Source of the DNA: Pelobates cultripes
Lineage: Eukaryota; Chordata; Amphibia; Anura; Pelobatidae
Assembly: GCA_933207985.1 (NCBI GenBank)
Contig: OW240920.1
Span: 133,472,452-133,536,451, forward strand
Length of the DNA stretch: 64,000 nt
Direction: 5' to 3'
Shown: one piece after another, positions 1 to 9,365 of the stretch
How positions within the stretch are numbered: position 1 is the first letter of the stretch
How the letters are laid out: each line of letters opens with the position of its first letter
The notes under the pieces: generated by a model
What the model was told of the DNA's origin: nothing
What the model saw: only the letters and a program-made list of their open reading frames with translations
Databases searched by the model: none
Position numbers and translations under genes: made by a program

Positions 1-137
1 AGGGACTACTGAGCAGATAAAGTGCTTCTTTATTGTAAATATATATCGTGAAAATGAACATGTGGGCTAAGTAAAACCTCACCCAGAGGTTCCACGGTAT
101 GAAGTAACCTTAAAGTATCAATAGACAACAAACACCT

Positions 138-297
138 TATTATTATAACAAATATTATTTATAAAGTGCCAACAAGTTCCGTAGCGCTGTACAATGGACT
201 AACAGACAAGCATTTGTAACCAGACAGGTTGGACACACAGGAACAGAGGGATTGAGGGCCCTGCTCAATGAGCTTACATGCTAGAGGGAGTGGGGTA
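138..297 (-). repeat. L2-like LINE 3' tail (fragment)
   Basis: In reverse orientation this carries the same tail found downstream of the L2-like reverse transcriptase at 43.4-43.5 kb: the 'gagcagggccctcaa...ctgttcctgtg' segment, the AAAGCGCT-type stem motif and a terminal AAT microsatellite. Only the 3' end is present, as is usual for truncated LINE copies or for a SINE that borrowed the tail. Confidence 0.6.
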
Positions 298-885
298 ATG
301 TGATATAAAAGGTAAGGGAAGTATTAGGGAAGTAAATTGGTAGAATAGTATTCAATGAAGACTTACTATATAGAAGGAGGTATAGGTAATATCTGATTGA
401 GAAAGCCACGGATAGAGGCGAAAGGCGTCTCAGGAGGATTCAGCACTTTAGACTTTTTCAAGATTATTGTTTTTTAATATACTATATGTTCAAATAAATT
501 TCTATTTATCAGTTTATACTGTCTGGTGCCATCCTCAGTATCTACCTCCACTGCAAGAAAGGGCAGTGTGCCCCTTTAAGAGACACCAGGCTTTTTCACT
601 TGGAGCCAAGGTTTGAGGCTCCTTAAGAAGGTGAGCAGTACATTTATAAGTTTGTAAAAACAAAAAGAGAGAATAAGCGCTTAATAACAGAATGAGACAG
701 CAGCCTTTAAAGGGAATCCCTCAGAACCCTTAAAATACAACAACAAAAGAACAAAGATAAAAGCTGCGCCAAATATAATCAATAGATAATAGATAGTTAG
801 GTAGTCCAAATATAAATATAAAAATCTTAGCTAAAATAGATTTTCCTTAGATCAAATAGTCTGTGCTTTGCTTGATCAGGAGAAT
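298..885. other. no gene seen
   Basis: AT-rich sequence with scattered stops in all frames. I recognise no coding region or named repeat here. Confidence 0.5.
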
Positions 886-1037
886 GTAAGCTCGATTGAG
901 CAGGGTCCTCTTCAACCTATTGTTCCTGTAAGTTTATTTGTAATTGTCCTATTTATAGTTAAATCCCCTTTCATAATATTGTAAAGCGCTACGGAATCTG
1001 TTGGCGCTATATAAATGGCAATAATAATAATAATAAT
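886..1037 (+). repeat. L2-like LINE 3' tail (fragment)
   Basis: Plus-strand copy of the same tail as at 138-297. It has 'gattgagcagggtcctct', then TTGTAAAGCGCTACGGAATC, GGCGCTATATAAAT and an AAT repeat at 1020-1037. No reverse transcriptase is attached. Confidence 0.65.
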
Positions 1038-1140
1038 CAGGAGCAATGTTCTCACTGTCCTTCCTCAGGGGGATCCAATAATATGAAAAGATAAAACAGA
1101 TAAAAGACCAAATAGTGTAATATGTTCACTAGGGTCGTAC

Positions 1141-1867
1141 TAGGCAGTTGGTGGATGTGGCTCACATGACAAAATCCTACCAGTGGTTGGAAAAGGCTGA
1201 AGGACAGAACTGAGGCACTAATCCTAGCAGCACAGGAGTAGGCACACAGCCCCAGATCAATAGAAGCTGTAGTCTACCACACCAGGCAAGACCCAAGGTG
1301 CAGACTATGCAAAGAGGATTCTGATTACAGTCCAGAACCTAGTAGCTGAATGCAAGATGTTAGCAGAAACAGCATACACGGAGAGACACAACCAAGTTGC
1401 TGGGATTGTATAACGAAACATCTGCACAGAATATGGATTGGACCTGCCTAAGTCCAGATGGGAGATACCACCAAGGGTAGTTGAAAGTGACAGGGCTAAG
1501 ATCCTGTGGGACTTCAAGATTCAGACAGACAAGCAAGTGCTGACCAACCAACCAGACATTGTGACAAGGAACAAAAGACTGCCGTCGTGGTGGATGTGGC
1601 AATACTCAGTGACTATAACATCAGGAAGGAGGAAGATGAGAAGGTGGATAAATACCAAGACTGAAAGAAGAACTAGAAAGGATGCGGAAAGTGAAGGCAG
1701 TAGTAGCCCCAGTTGTGATAGGAGCACTCTGGGCTGTAACTCCCAAGTTGGGGGAGTGGCTTCAACAGATTTCAAGTGAGACATCTGAGATCGCTGTCCA
1801 GAAGAGTGCAGTTTCAGGAACAGCTAAGATACTGTGCAGAACCCTCAAACTCCCAGGCCTCTGGTAG
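1141..1867 (+). pseudogene. LINE ORF C-terminus with restriction-like endonuclease (R2/R4-type), broken
   Basis: Decayed C-terminal part of a site-specific-type LINE polyprotein. Upstream frames show a Cys-rich segment (CRLCKE near 1300). The open stretch at 1438-1600 then reads DRAKILWDFKIQTDK and QPDIV, the PD part of a PD-(D/E)XK endonuclease. After a frameshift near 1590 the other frame reads VVVDVAILSDYNIRKEED and, after two stops, resumes at 1682 with VVAPVVIGALWAVTPKLGEW and ends KLPGLW followed by TAG at about 1867. This arrangement (zinc knuckle, PD...D...K nuclease, conserved C-terminal block) is known from R2/R4/Rex6-type LINEs and is very common in fish and amphibians. At least one frameshift and two stops make it non-functional. 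Clade assignment is by remembered similarity and moderately sure. Confidence 0.65.
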
Positions 1868-2420
1868 AGAACCTGAGAATGAGGAATAAACATACCACCC
1901 AGGAGGGGTGAGAAAATAATTTTTATTAAAACGTATAATTACAATATTAAATCAATTAAATAATAAAATAAATAAATAAAATATGTTTTCAAAATTTAAA
2001 ATAACATACACATATGTAATTAAATTCTAACTGTATTTGATATTAATATATATAGGTAACAAAATACACTTAGAATAACATTCTATATCTATTTATAGAT
2101 AATATATTAACATTCTTGTATATATTTATGCAATCTTTTAACATAATTATGTGATTTTATTGATTCAAATTTGAGGGACGTGTCTGAAAACCCAGGCAGA
2201 AAGTCCAGATAATTTAATTTATGAGCACTATATTTAACCCTAGGGATGTGCATAGGCAAAAAATTTGGTTCGGAAATTCAGGTAAGTAAAAAATGTGTCT
2301 GCTTTGTCAATACGGACCAATGGCGTTTTGGAACTTTTGGTGGCAGTCCTGGCACTGGGAGGCGGGAGCCCTATAGATGTGTAAGTGGTTGAGGTGGCAG
2401 TCACACTTGCAATAGCTTGG
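1868..2420. other. AT-rich, no gene seen
   Basis: Mostly A/T homopolymer-like sequence. At about 2245-2285 a short 'atgtgcat...ttcggaaattc' segment resembles the start of the TTCGG array at 25.1 kb, so it is probably an edge of the same repeat family. Confidence 0.4.
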
Positions 2421-3843
2421 AATAACAAAAAAATAATCCAGAAAAACGCATGTCAAAAGAGTTATAAATTGATTTGCATGTCAATTAGTAAAATAAGTAT
2501 TTGACCCCTTCGACTTAGTACTTGGTAGCAAAACCCTTATTGGCAATCACAGAGGTCAGACATTTTTTGTAGTTGGCCACAAGTTTTGCACACAATTCAG
2601 GAGGGATTTTGTCCAACTCCTCTTTGTAGATCCTCTCTAAGTCATTAAGGTTTTCGAGGCTGATGTTTGGCAACTCGAACCTTCAGCTCCCTCCACAGAT
2701 TTTTTATGGGATTATGGTCTGGAGACTGACAAGGCCACTCCAGGACCTTAATGTGCTTATTCTTGAGCCACACCTTTGTTATCTTGGCTGTGTGTTTTGA
2801 GTCATTGTCATGCTGGAATACCCATCTATGACCCATTTACCTTGCCCTGGCTGAGGGAAGGAGGTTCTCAGCCAAGATTTGATGGTACATGGCCCTGTCC
2901 ATCGTCACTTTAATGCGGTGCAGTTGCCCTGTCCCCTTAGCGAAAAAACACCCCCAAAGCACAATGTTTCCACCTCCATGTTTGACGGTGAGGATGGTGT
3001 TTGACAGCGAGTTGAGTTGAGTTAATGCCAAAGAGCTCAATTTTGCTCTCACCTGATCACAATACTTTCACCCAGTTTTCCTCTGAATCATTCAGATGTT
3101 CATTTGCAAACTTCAGACGGGCCTGTATGTGAGCTTTCTTGAGCAGAGGGAACTTGCAGGCGCTGCAGGATTTCAGTCCTTCACAGCGTAGTGTGTTTCC
3201 AATTGTTTTCTTGGTGACTATGGTCCCAGCTGCCTTGAGATCATTAACAAGATCCTCCTGTGTAGTTCTGGGATGATTCCTCACCATTCTCATGATCATT
3301 GAAACTCCACAAGATGAGATCTTGTATGGAGCACCAGACCAATGGAGACTGACAGTTATTTTGTTTCTTCCATTTGTGAATAATCACACCAACTGTTGTC
3401 ACCTTCTCACCAAGCTGCTTGGTGATGGTCTTCTAGCCCATTCCAGTCTTGTGTAGGTCTACAATCTTGTCCCTGACATCCTTGGACAGCTCTTTGGTCC
3501 TGGCCATGGTGGAGAGTTTGGAATCTGATTGATGGCTTCTGTCAGGTAACAAGCTGAGATTAGGAGCACTCACTTTAAAAAGAGTGCTCCTAATCTTAGC
3601 TCGTTACCTGTATTTAAGGCACCTTGGAGCCAGAAATCTTGCTGAGTGATAGGGGATTAAATACTTATTTCACTCATTGACATGCAAATCAAATTTATAA
3701 CTTTTTTGACATGCGCTTTTCTGGATTCTTTTTGTTATTCTGTCTCTCACTGATAAAATACACCTGCAATTAAAATTACAGACTGATCATTTTTTTGTCC
3801 GTGGGCAAACGTTCAAGATCAAATACTTTTTTCCCTCACTGTA
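2421..3843 (-). mobile_element. Tc1/mariner transposon, one end truncated
   Basis: The right terminus ends with a typical Tc1 end, AAATACTTTTTTCCCTCACTGTA at 3822-3843 as read on the plus strand. Its inner part (GAATCCAGAAAAGCGCATGTC in reverse) is matched at 2421-2460 in inverted orientation. About 100 bp of the outer left terminus is missing. The transposase remnant lies on the minus strand between the two inverted repeats. Confidence 0.85.
2515..3507 (-). pseudogene. Tc1 transposase, inactivated
   Basis: Transposase of the Tc1 (DD34E) group, which would bind the terminal repeats and cut at TA sites in the nucleus. Reading from an ATG at 3507, the start [11 protein letters not shown] is followed by broken frames over the paired-like DNA-binding domain. 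The catalytic part is clear: [19 protein letters not shown] and [11 protein letters not shown]. Two catalytic positions are lost. The first Asp block (normally WSDE) reads stop-S-G-E at about 3048-3060, and the final Glu of NPIE is Lys. There are also in-frame stops near 3440 and 3250. The ending at 2515 matches the normal family end, so the length (993 bp) equals a full-length gene. It is a dead copy. Confidence 0.85.
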
Positions 3844-4284
3844 TATGTATGCTAATAACAATATTAATAATAGCGAATGCCATGAACAAGTTAAAATCAG
3901 TCTGACAAATTACTTTAGAGCCAATTTATATATATCTTGCCCAATGGCACTCGTTTTGTATAAACCATTGGTTTGGCTTTTTCTTGGCATTCTCAAGATT
4001 TGACTTACATTTGTGTAATCCATCCTTACAAGATGAATTACTTCAGAGCCCATTTACAAACGTTGTGCCAAAAATCACTTCCTTATTTTTTAGCAAGCAC
4101 GTTAGACACCTTGTTCTTGGCAAAAGGAGAACAAATACTGAGAGGACTCGCACAGGCAGATTTCCATTTAACTTCTGTTCTTTTCAGACTTTTATTGCTT
4201 GTCCTGTACACTATCCACTGTTTAATTCTTCTAGGTCAAAAGTAATCATTTAATGAAAAGTGAAATGTGTTTTTTCTTCTTCAG
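3844..4284. other. putative GT6 upstream intron
   Basis: No confident gene. A hydrophobic open stretch at 4188-4241 follows a good acceptor (TTCTGTTCTTTTCAG); see the findings. The rest is AT-rich single-copy-looking sequence. Confidence 0.35.
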
Positions 4285-4344
4285 GTACACGTCTAGAACC
4301 AATGCTTGGCATCGTGTCTTACTATTTGCAAGCAATATTGAGGA
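4285..4344 (+). CDS. GT6 glycosyltransferase, probable stem exon (ABO exon 3-like)
   Basis: A 60-bp segment bounded by a strong acceptor (pyrimidine tract ending TTCTTCTTCAG) and a strong donor (GTGAGT). In the frame fixed by the certain downstream exons it begins with one base finishing a codon and ends with two bases. It is open and reads YTSRTNAWHRV and so on. Human ABO exon 3 is 57 bp, has the same phase, also starts with Tyr, and encodes the Golgi-luminal stem between membrane anchor and catalytic domain. Phase, position and splice signals therefore fit. The stem is poorly conserved in the family, so residue similarity cannot confirm it. Confidence 0.45.
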
Positions 4345-5055
4345 GTGAGTAGTTTTACAGTTCTGCAAATAAAATATTTCTTATCTAATCTAAGATTTTA
4401 GTACAGCTTAATGACCAATCCAGGTGCCTGTTCAACTCTGTATATCATTCCTTTTGTTAACCCTTCAGACTTTCCTTAAATTAAGAATACTCATGAGAAC
4501 AGAGAGAGTAATCTCAACCATTAAGGTGGCTCTGTCACCTCAAACTTACATTTCTCCTATTGTTTCCTGGTGCCTTAGGCTTTCAGAATCTGTTTTCATT
4601 TTCTTCATGTCTGATCTATTTCTCTTTAAAACATAAGCCAAAGTAGGGACTTCTTTGTCTTAAGTATTTTTCCTATGCTTGACAATTGTAACAAAAGGGA
4701 TGTGCTCCACTTCCTTTGTCAAGATTCCCAAGTGTAGGGAAATTACATAAAGTAGTCATCCATTTGTCTTGTGTCTTAAAAAGAAATAAATCAGAAAAAA
4801 GAACAGTAACAGGTTCAGAAATTGGTAACAATAGGATAAAGTTAAGTTTGAGGTGACAGAGCTACTGTAACTAGCACTTTAATTATGCATATTTAAAATA
4901 AGAAATGGTGAATGGCCTAAATGTAATGTATTAAACGACAAGAAGAATTACCATATTATGGAAAAGATGGATCACAAATATCTCTCTTCTCATGATCCAA
5001 GTAAAACCATTTATACTTTAATAGTTGATGCACAGAGGCCCACAATAGGATTATA

Positions 5056-5118
5056 TACACTGATCAGCCATAACCTTAAAAATCACCTACCTAATGTGTG
5101 GGTTCCCCTCATAGACGC
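5056..5118 (-). mobile_element. Tc1/mariner-type terminus fragment
   Basis: TACACTGATCAGCCATAACC and the following 40 bp match the terminal repeat of a widespread vertebrate IS630-type transposon. Only the end is present. Confidence 0.6.
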
Positions 5119-5497
5119 ATGGCTTGTTGCTTCTCAGAGGGGGCTGGCTACTAACAGCAATGCTGCTCCGTAAGTCTGAGAAATACTTCTCATTGAGGAG
5201 AATGAAACCAGTTTTGTAACAGAAACTTCTTTGTTGCTAAATAAATAACATTATGTTAACTTGATTCTCGTTTGATTGTACTAACTTGCTTCTTAAACGT
5301 TGCTGTTGTTCCAACAAAAGATCTTATTTTGCACTTTACCTAGTGCCTAGTAGGTAATGTGCAGATTAACTAGGTAATGTGAGAAATCTTTGAGAAATGA
5401 AACAATTTTCTGCACTTTAACTGATCAGCCTAGTTAATGTGCACATTAGCTAGGTAATGTGCACATTAACTGATTTCTGCACTTTAACTGTAGCATA

Positions 5498-6308
5498 TGC
5501 ACTGATTAGCCACAACCTTAAAATCACCTGCCTAATATCATGCACGTTCCCCTCATACTGCCAAAACAGCTCTGATGAATCGAGATATGGACTCCACAAG
5601 ACCTCTGAATCTGTTCTGTGGTATCTGGGGCCAATACATTAGCAACAGATCCTTTAAGTCAGCCTTCGTCCCATAGTGCATCTTGCTGCCATCTGTTCTC
5701 CATGTAAGCAATGCAAAGCACCCACCCATCCCTTGATCTAAAAGAAAATGTGATTCATCAGATCAGGCAACTTTCTTACATTGCTCCGTATTCTAGTTCT
5801 GTTGCTCACATCCCCGTTGATGATACTTTTAGCGGCAGACAGGGTTCATCGTGGGCACTCTGACCAGTCTACAATAAACTACAATGCAATGTGTTTTGAC
5901 ACCTTTCTATCACGACTAGCAATAAGGTTTTCAGTAACTTGAATTACAATTGTTCTTCTGATTGGACCAGATTGGCTAGCCTTACGCTCCCCATGTGCGT
6001 CAGTAGGTCTGGGGCGCCAATGATCCCGATACCGCATTACCTGTTGTACTAATTACTGCAAACCGGGAACACCTCACAAGACTTGATTTTGTGGAGTTAT
6101 CTGACCCAGTCATATATCCATCAATATTCAAGTCACTCAGATCTTTTCGCTTGCAAATTTATACTGCTTCCTGCGCATGAAATTCAAGAACTGACCGTTC
6201 ACTTGCTGCCTAAGATATCCCACCCCTTGACGTGTGAGATTATGATGATATCATCAATCAAATTCACTTCACCTGTCTGTGGTTTTATGGTTGTGGATGA
6301 TCAGTGTA
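5498..6308 (-). mobile_element. Tc1/mariner (IS630-type) transposon, internally deleted
   Basis: The left terminus TGCACTGATTAGCCACAACC and right terminus GTTGTGGATGATCAGTGTA are inverted repeats next to TA. The interior retains transposase-derived sequence on the minus strand, including the segment before the start codon (CACTTGCTGCCTAAGATATC). The copy is much shorter than an autonomous element and has no long ORF. Confidence 0.7.
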
Positions 6309-6546
6309 TACAGCCAACGAGGATCCTGCTAACCAAGTAGACATCCAAAACAGACAATCCCAATTAGGGAACAAAAAGGCTACCCAACAGTGTCATTTAC
6401 ATAATGTGCAAAATGGCAACTGATACAATAATCGCAATATTTCATTTCATTTGCTACCTGTTATTTAATCACTTTATTAAATGCTTGCTGCTGATGTCAT
6501 GGTGCATTTGTTTAATATCTCATATATTTTTTTAAAACCTGTACAG

Positions 6547-6591
6547 TGTATCCAGTGCAGACCAAATACAAGAATCAAAACTTCTTCAACG
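6547..6591 (+). CDS. GT6 stem exon, copy 1 (ABO exon 4-like)
   Basis: A 45-bp block flanked by AG (CCTGTACAG) and a donor GTAACT. In the frame required by exons 5 and 6 it reads VSSADQIQESKLLQ and ends with CG, which joins the first base of the next exon to give Arg. The Arg-Met junction is also found at the human ABO exon 4/5 boundary, and human exon 4 is 48 bp in the same phase. It would lie in the Golgi-luminal stem. The donor lacks the usual +5 G, so splicing may be weak. This copy has Ser where copies 2 and 4 have Pro. Confidence 0.5.
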
Positions 6592-7318
6592 GTAACTTTA
6601 CATCTGATAACACAATGTAAACAATGATATTGTATACTGGGGTAATCACCAGGAGTATTGTACAAATGATTCCTTGTACTATGATTTATTGATGCTACAA
6701 TATACTATTTGTATGACTGTAGCTGAGTCCACCACAAAATCATTACTGTCATTTAGTGTAATTTATATACTGGGGCAATTACCAGGATTATGGTACATTT
6801 GATGCAACATGCTAAACAAAATATTGGGATGATGGGATGATTGACTGCAATGCTCAGCACTTTCATTAGGTGTCAGTATACTTTTTACACATATACCTGG
6901 TAATGACTCTGAAATAACTCAAAATATGTTATTATATTCTGCAGTGCCTGATACTAAGTTGCAAAAAGTAGTTGCAAATGTTTAACTGTTCATTTGCTAA
7001 AAAAAAAAAATACGGTTGTATAATGCAATCATAGTAAATTACATACAAATTCTAGAAAAATGGGTCAATACACTTTGGTCCAATAAGTTTGATGTGACAG
7101 AGCCACTGTAAACAGAATATAAATGATGCATATATGTAGATTTTTACTTTAAAAATAAATAAATGGTAAATGGCCTGAATTTTATTTATTTAACAATAAG
7201 AAGAATTATCATATAGTGGAAAAGATCTCTGGATCACAGATATCTGTCTCTTCTCATGATCCACGTAAAACCATTTATTCTTTAAACATTTATGCACAAA
7301 GGGCCAACAATGGGATTA

Positions 7319-7760
7319 TATGCACTGATTAGCCACAACCTTAAAATCACCTGCCTAATATCATGCAGGTTCCCCTCATACTGCCAAAACAGCTCCAATA
7401 CATTAGCAGCAGATCCTTTAAGTCTGCCTTCATCCTACAGTGCATATTGAGCCTTCACTCCCCATGTGCGTCAGTAGGCCTTGGGCTCCCATGACCCTGA
7501 CACCGCTTCACACATTGTACTAACCACTGCAAACCGGGAACACCCCACAAGACTTGAATTTGTGGAATTGTTATGACCCAGTTGTCAGCCATCTTTTTTC
7601 GCTTGCCCATTTTTGCTGCTTCCAACACATGAAATTCAAGAACTGACCATTCACTTGCTGCCTAAGCTATCCCACCCCTTGACATGTGATATTGTAATGA
7701 TATCATTAAAGTAATTCACTTCACCAGTCAGTGGTTTTATCGTTGTGGATGATCAGTGTA
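7319..7760 (-). mobile_element. Tc1/mariner-type transposon, second internally deleted copy
   Basis: Same termini as the element at 5498-6308, but with a larger internal deletion. It sits at the equivalent place in the next duplicated segment, so it was copied with the segment rather than inserted separately. Confidence 0.65.
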
Positions 7761-8040
7761 TACAGCCAACGAGGATCCTGCTAACCAAGTAGACATCCAA
7801 AACAGGTCCACAACGGCTGGCCAACATTATCATTTACATAATGTGCAAAATGGTAACTGACACAATAATTGGAATATTTGCAGTTTATGTGAATTCTACT
7901 AGAGTTAAAATATGGTGAAACTAATGTTCTGATTTAATTTGATTCCTGTTATTTTTTAGTATCATTAAATGCTTGCTGCTGATGTCATGGGGCATTTTGT
8001 TTTATATCTCATATAATTATTTTTAAACCTGTTGTTACAG

Positions 8041-8085
8041 TGTATCCAGTGCAGACCAAATACAAGAACCAAAACTTCTTCAACG
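8041..8085 (+). CDS. GT6 stem exon, copy 2 (ABO exon 4-like)
   Basis: Second copy of the 45-bp block with intact splice signals (GTTGTTACAG acceptor, GTAACT donor). It reads VSSADQIQEPKLLQ in the GT6 frame. It differs from copy 1 by one base (Pro instead of Ser) and is identical to copy 4. Because the length is a multiple of three and start and end phases match, joining it to another copy keeps the frame. Confidence 0.5.
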
Positions 8086-8189
8086 GTAACTTAACATCCG
8101 ATAACACAATGTAAACAATGATATTATATACTGGGGCAATCACCAGGAGTATGGTACAAATGATTCCTTGTACTATGATTTATTGATGC

Positions 8190-8269
8190 TACACTAGAGA
8201 TTATGATGATATCATCAGTCATTCACTTCACCTGTCTGTGGTTTTATGGTTGTGGATGATCAGTGTATA
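8190..8269 (-). mobile_element. Tc1/mariner-type terminus, third copy
   Basis: Only the right-hand end of the element at 5498-6308 is present (CACTTCACCTGTCTGTGGTT through GATGATCAGTGTA). It is joined directly to copy 2 of the duplicated segment. Confidence 0.6.
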
Positions 8270-8505
8270 CAGCCAACGAGGATCCTGCTAACCAAGTAGA
8301 CATCCAAAACAGACAATCCCAATTAGGGAACAAAAAGGCTACCCAACAGTGTCATTTACATAATGTGCAAAATGGCAACTGATACAATAATCGCAATATT
8401 TCATTTCATTTGCTACCTGTTATTTAATCACTTTATTAAATGCTTGCTGCTGATGTCATGGTGCATTTGTTTAATATCTCATATATTTTTTTAAAACCTG
8501 TACAG

Positions 8506-8550
8506 TGTATCCAGTGCAGACCAAATACAAGAATCAAAACTTCTTCAACG
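8506..8550 (+). CDS. GT6 stem exon, copy 3 (ABO exon 4-like)
   Basis: Identical over 45 bp to copy 1, including the CCTGTACAG acceptor and the GTAACTTTACATC donor flank. Same phase and reading (Ser version). It lies only 420 bp after copy 2, a plausible place for tandem or mutually exclusive splicing. Confidence 0.5.
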
Positions 8551-8700
8551 GTAACTTTACATCTGATAACACAATGTAAACAATGATATTATATACTGGG
8601 GCAATCACCAGGAGTATGGTACAAATGATTCCTTGTACTATGATTTATTGATGCTACACTATACTATATGTACAAATGTAGCTGATACTACCACAAAAGC

Positions 8701-9360
8701 ATTACTGTCCGTAACTCTGTCAGCTACATAGTAACACTGAGAAACACAGCAGGGGCTGATTATATTATGGCGCCAACTACCGTGAAAGATGAGGGTAGCA
8801 GGAGGGAAAGCAGTGCTGCCCGGTGTACATCTCTCCTGTTGCTCCAACACTGTACACCAGGGACAGCACAGAGTGCCTCTACTCCCTTCCTATGTAAAGT
8901 AAGAAGACAGGAGGATAATAACATTTAATTTGTTAAGTGGTGGAACTAATGTAAAGAGGAACATGGTGCAAGATTTATTTTTGCCCCCCCAACCCCATCA
9001 CAAGTGTGGTCAAAAGGTAGGTCACCATCTGTCATACAACTCCTACAATGCTATTCCAGCTGGGGATCTACTATTTGTCCATCTTTGCAGGGTTGTATTT
9101 ATGAGCAGTGTTTGTGCGTTTGAATTTAATCATGTTTTTGTATGCAGTATGTGGGTGCATGTAGGGGTGTATTTGTATGTACTTGCGTGTAGTGTTTGAA
9201 TGCAGCGGTGAGCTTGTATGTAGTATTAACCTTTAAATGCAGGTGTACTTTTGTGTGTAGTGTTTGTGTTGAATGAAGGAGTGTGTGTAGATCATTTTAC
9301 CATTTTAATGAAGGGGTGTGTTTGTGTGTAATGTTTGTGTTTGATTGAAAGGGTGTGTTT
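8701..9360. repeat. low-complexity TG-rich stretch, no gene
   Basis: 8701-8990 shows nothing I can name. From about 9110 the sequence is a degenerate TG-rich array (TGTATGTA, TGTGTGTAATG) that continues on the far side of the inverted LTR element near 11750. Confidence 0.45.
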
Positions 9361-9365
9361 GCTTG

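Larger units (their letters stand above)
4845..8700 (+). repeat. tandem-duplicated intron segment with GT6 stem exon copies
   Basis: The stretch beginning near 4845 (GACAGAGCTACTGTAA) recurs near 7092. The stretch beginning CAGCCAACGAGGATCCTGCT occurs at 6311, 7763 and 8270. A shorter part (TGCTTGCTGCTGATGTCAT onward) occurs again at 11811-12097. Each copy contains the same 45-bp exon-like block. Two sequence classes alternate: copies at 6.5 and 8.5 kb match each other best, and copies at 8.0 and 11.9 kb match each other best. This suggests stepwise duplication followed by insertions. Confidence 0.8.

Noticed and set aside
6547..6591. Alternative frame of the 45-bp block (YPVQTKYKNQNFFN)
   Set aside because: Looks protein-like, but its phase would put a stop codon into the secure 135-bp GT6 exon.
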